Source: CAYTAU01 sp964442075 (GTDB taxonomy: Bacteria > Bacteroidota > Bacteroidia > Bacteroidales > CAYTAU01). Taken from it: 64,000 bases of DNA. A program made the translations under genes and the position numbers. Positions 60,139-64,000 of this stretch are shown here, in pieces (positions within the stretch are counted from its first letter, which is position 1; each line of letters starts with the position of its first letter). Location: positions 1 to 64,000 of the forward strand of contig CAYTWH010000006.1 of assembly GCA_964442075.1 (NCBI GenBank), written 5' to 3'. Below the pieces are notes generated by a model, which worked only from the letters and a program-made list of their open reading frames with translations, searched no databases and was not told where the DNA came from.

Positions 60139-61584
60139 TTATTCTTTTTGCCAATTATTTTTTTCCCTATGATCAAGATCAACCGTAATATTATATTTTC
60201 CTTTTAGATGTTGAGTTAAATTTTCGGCACAGAAAACAGACCTGTGTTGACCGCCTGTACATCCAAAATTTATCATAAGGTTTGTGAAATTTCTTGATAT
60301 GTATTTTTCTACAGAAGCATCAATTATACTATAAGCATTTTGCAAAAACTGTTCTGCTTCAGGTTCTTTATTTAAAAAATCAATAACTGGTTTATCTTTT
60401 CCGTTAAGATGTTTATATTCATCAAATTTTCCGGGATTTGGAATTGCTCTGCAATCAAAAACAAAACCACCGCTGTTGCCGGAATTATCTTCTGGAATAC
60501 CATTTTTAAAAGCAAAACTATTAATTGTAATCGTAAGTTCTGATGTAGTTGGTAAATTTGTCTTGCCAATTTTTTGCAAATATTCCGATTTAACAATTTT
60601 ATCTAACACATGCAGTAATGTAGGAATTTCTATCTGAAATTTAGCATTATTAAGCAGCCATTTTATGTTGTTTATAGCATAAGGAATACTTTGCAAAAAG
60701 TGAGACCTTTTTTCATAAACTCCCCTAAAACCATAAGCTCCCAGCACCTGCATTGTTCTAATTAGAGCATAGCCGTAGTAATGCTCAATAAATTTTTGTT
60801 CATCAATTTCTGTATATTGTTTTGCAGTATTTATATAATGCTTAAGTAATTCTTGCCTTATAGCAACAGGTATATTTGCTTTTGCCTGATATAGTAATGA
60901 GACAATATCATATTGCAAAGCACCTTTTCTTCCTCCCTGATAATCGATAAAATAAGGCTTGTTGTTTTTTAGCATTATATTGCGCGACTGGAAATCTCTG
61001 TAAAGAAAATAATCTGTTTCTGCTGTAAGAAGAAAATCGCTTAATGTATTGAAATCATTTTCTAATAATTGTTCGTCGAAATGAATTTTTACAAGTTTTA
61101 AAAAATAATATTTGAAATAATTAAGATCCCACATCATTGATTGTCTGTCGAATTTTTTTCTAGGATAGCATACTTCGTAATTCAAATTTTTATTTCCCTG
61201 AATTTGAAATTTGGGAAGCTCTTCAATTATTGATCTATAAATATTAATTAAATTTTCTGAGAACGTATTTTCCTTTTTTTCTTTTTTTAAAATACAGAAT
61301 AAAGTAATATCGCCAAGATCTTCCAATAAATAAAAGCAGTTTTCAATATCTGTTAAATATATTTCGGGAACATTTAAGTTAAGCTCAAAAAAATGTTTTG
61401 AAAATTCAAGAAATGCAATATTCTCTTTTTTATCGTGATTGTAGGTACCAATTGCTTGTTTGCTTTTACCTTTAATCCTATAATATTCCCTGTATGAACC
61501 GGATGGAGGCAAGCTTGTAAAGCTTTCAACTTTTTCATTTGCCCAATTCTCAAATAGTTGCGATAATCTTTTTTCTTTATCCAA
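60139..61584 (-). CDS. Sugar-kinase-like phosphotransferase fused to a RapZ C-terminal domain
   Basis: 481 residues. Residues about 1-300 are of the aminoglycoside-phosphotransferase fold (APH): FYLLEDLGDITLF (hinge), YFLYRDFQSRNIMLKNNKPYFIDYQGGR, where RDFQSRN is the catalytic loop and IDYQGG the metal site. This is close to the AmgK type that phosphorylates N-acetylmuramate or N-acetylglucosamine. Residues about 345-480 match the C-terminal domain of RapZ (TITINSFAFKNGIPEDNSG, VFDCRAIPNPGKF, NFGCTGGQHRSVFCAE, DLDHRE), which senses glucosamine-6-phosphate in E. coli. The fusion suggests control of amino-sugar flow into the cell wall; the exact substrate is inferred. Confidence 0.9.
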   Translation of the reverse strand: MDKEKRLSQLFENWANEKVESFTSLPPSGSYREYYRIKGKSKQAIGTYNHDKKENIAFLEFSKHFFELNLNVPEIYLTDIENCFYLLEDLGDITLFCILKKEKKENTFSENLINIYRSIIEELPKFQIQGNKNLNYEVCYPRKKFDRQSMMWDLNYFKYYFLKLVKIHFDEQLLENDFNTLSDFLLTAETDYFLYRDFQSRNIMLKNNKPYFIDYQGGRKGALQYDIVSLLYQAKANIPVAIRQELLKHYINTAKQYTEIDEQKFIEHYYGYALIRTMQVLGAYGFRGVYEKRSHFLQSIPYAINNIKWLLNNAKFQIEIPTLLHVLDKIVKSEYLQKIGKTNLPTTSELTITINSFAFKNGIPEDNSGNSGGFVFDCRAIPNPGKFDEYKHLNGKDKPVIDFLNKEPEAEQFLQNAYSIIDASVEKYISRNFTNLMINFGCTGGQHRSVFCAENLTQHLKGKYNITVDLDHREKNNWQKE

Positions 61585-61637
61585 ATCTTAAAGTTTTAGA
61601 ATAATTTCGTGTAATTTATTAAAAATTGCAAATTTAG

Positions 61638-63749
61638 TTAAAATTTAAATCTAAACTGAACCTTAAATTCCGATTTTGTGTTGCCATTTATCTCTGTTAA
61701 TCCCGAACCAATAATCTCTTTATCCACATAGTTGGTTATTGAATATTTTACCCATATATCAATATTATTGATAATACTATATTTTAACATAAGGTATGCT
61801 CTAGAACCTTTTGAATAGTAGGCAGGAATTGAAAATGCATAAAGCAGATCATTTTCATAAGCATAAATTCTAGTATCCCACGAATCGGTATCAAATATAG
61901 CATATCGAAAAGCAAAAGACAATGGCAGTTTTTCGGGTTTGTAAATTACATCCTGATATATCATATAACCCTTATCATTAACACTTTCTTTTTTATAGTT
62001 TGTTAATTCAATTCTGTTTTTACATTTAATAGTATTTGATACTGTGTATGCAATATGATACCTGAATTTTAATAGGTTAACATCTTCAAGATTTGAAATG
62101 GGGCTTGTTTCTTCACTGCTGTTTTGTGGTTTTATCTCTTGTTTAAGTTTCCAATACATTTTCACCTTTCGTGATGCGCTGTAATCTGCCTGTACAAAAT
62201 AATCAAAGCCTGAAGAGGGAGCGTCTGTTCGGAATTTTAACCACGGAAATTTATAATTGTCAAAATAGGCAGATAGTTTCCATCGTTTTACGGGAAATAT
62301 TTCTGTGCCAATATAGACACCATCTTCATTTGCAGTTTTTGAGCCTTCGGCAAAAGCATTTGCATAATATGACTGGTAATCCCGTTCATAATGTCTGTGT
62401 AATACTGCCAACGACATTTGAGAGTGCAGATATACAACAGCTCCATTAACAAAAGCTTTAGCATGATTTTCGCTTATTGCACTTTCGCCAAAAAAATTAA
62501 TATTTCGGTAACTGAACTGATAATCAAATCCGATGTTATAATTTGAATTTCCACTAAATTCAAACTGATTATACGGACTGATCGCTTTTGCCTGTTCTGC
62601 ACTAAATCCATATTGCAGGATAGTTAATCCTAATTTATAGTTTTTTTTGTTAAATGTAATATTTCCACCAACTATAGAGTCTGTTATAGCATCTTTATCG
62701 CTAAGTTCGTTTGGGGTTGAATGCAAGCCTGTTGCTTGAAATGACGAAACTGTGATCACTTCTTCAGAAATAGTATCTAATAGTGTAATATTGGCATCAA
62801 TTTTTTTTCTTGATGCAAAAACAGAAATATCAAAATCTTTTATTCTTATTGTTGTACCAATTCCTCTCATAAATAAATTTTCATCTGTCGATGAATATTT
62901 TCTTAATCCCTGAGCTTTCTTTTTTATATTTATTGCATAAGGAGATTTTCCGTAGCTCATACCCGACCATGCCGTAAGTCCTTGTCCAAACTGTATTTGA
63001 TAATCGCCAACTACAATTTTTTTAAATATACCAACATCATTTATTTGAAGATGTGCAGAATAAAAATCAAAACCATTTTTAAGATTTTTACCTAAAAATT
63101 GCTGAACGGTATCAGCAACAGAATTTTTAAGAAAAGCTTCACCTGCGTCTTTTTCAGCAGTTATTCCCCACAACAGTTTGTTTTTATAGTGATATTTGTA
63201 ACGAGTATATATTTTGTATTTACTTCCAATATATCCTGAGTTTAGATTTTCTTTAAGAGCAGAATCAGAAATTGCAAATCCTTTTTGTTCCTCAATTATT
63301 TCCTGCCCTCTTATAAATACCTGATGATTACCATATTTCAATGCGTTTTTTATTGCGAAATAATCTTTTTGTTTTATTTCTAAAGTAATAAAGGGTAGTA
63401 TTTTTTCAATAATATTTTTATTATAACCATCAATTAATAGTAGCTCATAAATACTTAAAATGTTACCATAATCTTTAGTGTATTGTAATAAATTATTTAT
63501 TTGAAAATCAGAAAGTATCTGTAATTTTTCCAGTTCTTCTTTCGAGGTATTGTTAATATTTAAAGGATTATTTATAAAATAATTAAGATTGTCAAATAAT
63601 GTTGTATAATCTAATTCCTCTTCATCTGAATTTGCAGCAATTTCTTCTATAAGGTCTTCAATAGTAGAATTACTGCTTTTCTCAGGTTTTTGAGAATACG
63701 CTGTAAAAAGTAATAGTGAAAATAATATTAATAATACAATTCTAAGCAT
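61638..63749 (-). CDS. Helix-hairpin-helix protein with outer-membrane beta-barrel
   Basis: 703 residues. Signal peptide MLRIVLLILFSLLLFTAYSQ. Residues about 55-125 hold two helix-hairpin-helix-like motifs (PLNINNTSKEELEKLQILSD; GNILSIYELLLIDGYNKNII). From about 140 to the end the sequence is a series of amphipathic aromatic-rich strands (VVGDYQIQFGQGLTAWSGMSY, NYNIGFDYQFSYRNINFFGES), ending with SEFKVQFRFKF, where a terminal aromatic is the usual outer-membrane-insertion signal. A Bacteroidota family of unknown function, sometimes called ComEA-like because of the HHH part. Last gene in the window; upstream 250 bp show nothing notable. Confidence 0.88.
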   Translation of the reverse strand: MLRIVLLILFSLLLFTAYSQKPEKSSNSTIEDLIEEIAANSDEEELDYTTLFDNLNYFINNPLNINNTSKEELEKLQILSDFQINNLLQYTKDYGNILSIYELLLIDGYNKNIIEKILPFITLEIKQKDYFAIKNALKYGNHQVFIRGQEIIEEQKGFAISDSALKENLNSGYIGSKYKIYTRYKYHYKNKLLWGITAEKDAGEAFLKNSVADTVQQFLGKNLKNGFDFYSAHLQINDVGIFKKIVVGDYQIQFGQGLTAWSGMSYGKSPYAINIKKKAQGLRKYSSTDENLFMRGIGTTIRIKDFDISVFASRKKIDANITLLDTISEEVITVSSFQATGLHSTPNELSDKDAITDSIVGGNITFNKKNYKLGLTILQYGFSAEQAKAISPYNQFEFSGNSNYNIGFDYQFSYRNINFFGESAISENHAKAFVNGAVVYLHSQMSLAVLHRHYERDYQSYYANAFAEGSKTANEDGVYIGTEIFPVKRWKLSAYFDNYKFPWLKFRTDAPSSGFDYFVQADYSASRKVKMYWKLKQEIKPQNSSEETSPISNLEDVNLLKFRYHIAYTVSNTIKCKNRIELTNYKKESVNDKGYMIYQDVIYKPEKLPLSFAFRYAIFDTDSWDTRIYAYENDLLYAFSIPAYYSKGSRAYLMLKYSIINNIDIWVKYSITNYVDKEIIGSGLTEINGNTKSEFKVQFRFKF

Positions 63750-64000
63750 TTATAAAAAAAAAGTTCCATTAATCATAATTATGCAAAAATAGAAGATTAT
63801 TCTGTATTTCTTGTTTTTATTTTTTGGCTTTTCATTTTCCTGCTTGTAAGCAGTAGGTTTTTTATTAGCCCAATTTGATTTGTATGCAGAATTAGCCTTA
63901 ACAAAAGGTTGATGTAATAATTTTATTTTAAGTTTTAGATATACATCTTTCTTTTCTTTTAGTTGTTTTTATTTTAAGCTTTTAAATATCATTTTTTTCA

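Noticed and set aside
1..64000. tRNA, rRNA, tmRNA or rnpB genes
   Set aside because: All gaps between genes were read; no cloverleaf-sized GC-rich segment or known RNA core was seen, though a covariance search could not be run.

Overview
The window is about 64 kb of AT-rich (roughly 30% GC by eye) bacterial chromosome from the phylum Bacteroidota. The evidence is: many secreted proteins ending in type IX secretion (T9SS) sorting domains (motif YPNPTTG...KGIYIIKV...VEKIVL; one gliding-type CHU_C end); Bacteroidota promoters (TTTG/TTG, about 19 bp, TAnnTTTG) in place of -35/-10 boxes; hardly any Shine-Dalgarno sites; and families typical of the phylum (GSCFA, RapZ-C/kinase fusion, TPR-SpoIIE phosphatase, helix-hairpin-helix outer-membrane protein). 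Genus and order cannot be fixed. No rRNA, tRNA, CRISPR array, transposase, integrase or phage module was seen.

Layout. 1-7.9 kb, minus strand: T9SS cargo, including two recent paralogues, ending at a 201-aa protein of unknown function. 7.9-10.5 kb: an accessory patch with a 21-bp-period tandem array, a YwqK/MORN-like protein and a Bro-N/Fic protein; the last two genes share duplicated promoters and duplicated downstream blocks. 10.5-18.4 kb: large cell-surface proteins (CotH/lamin-tail, PKD, Ig-like). 18.5-24.9 kb, plus strand: housekeeping genes (rdgB, rhomboid, gmhB, class IV aminotransferase, cmk, ispH, AI-2E transporter) and a CHU_C protein. 24.8-32 kb, minus strand: glycosyltransferase, S41 protease overlapping rnpA, lipoprotein, beta-helix cargo. 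32-36.8 kb: a second accessory patch with a MORN protein bracketed by short palindromes, a two-gene unit of unknown function (a PD-(D/E)XK-like protein and a membrane coiled-coil protein) and a second 21-bp-period array. 36.8-55 kb: envelope, RNA and signalling genes (TamB, TsaD, secreted caspase-like protease, THUMP methyltransferase, GSCFA, SpoIIE phosphatase, histidine kinase, MGS-like protein, purC, TetR regulator, STAS protein). 55-60 kb: YejK-like and NYN/OST-HTH genes with repeats and an attC-like inverted repeat around them, a propeller cargo and two decayed cargo fragments. 60-64 kb: kinase-RapZ fusion and an HHH outer-membrane protein.

Main points. (1) Two degenerate tandem arrays, far apart, keep an exact 21-bp step over 12 and 20 units; both lie 5' of minus-strand genes of unknown function. 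(2) Several accessory genes are bounded by direct repeats of about 50-117 bp, some of which are complete promoters, so unrelated genes look like interchangeable cassettes. (3) Short palindromes and 7-mers have entered T9SS sorting domains at one and the same loop. Functions assigned to recognised families are inferred from motifs only; no database search was possible. Gaps longer than 300 bases are 7929-8363 (array and repeat A), 36030-36762 (repeats and array) and 56979-57283 (small ORF and inverted repeat). The last 250 bases show nothing beyond AT-rich sequence.
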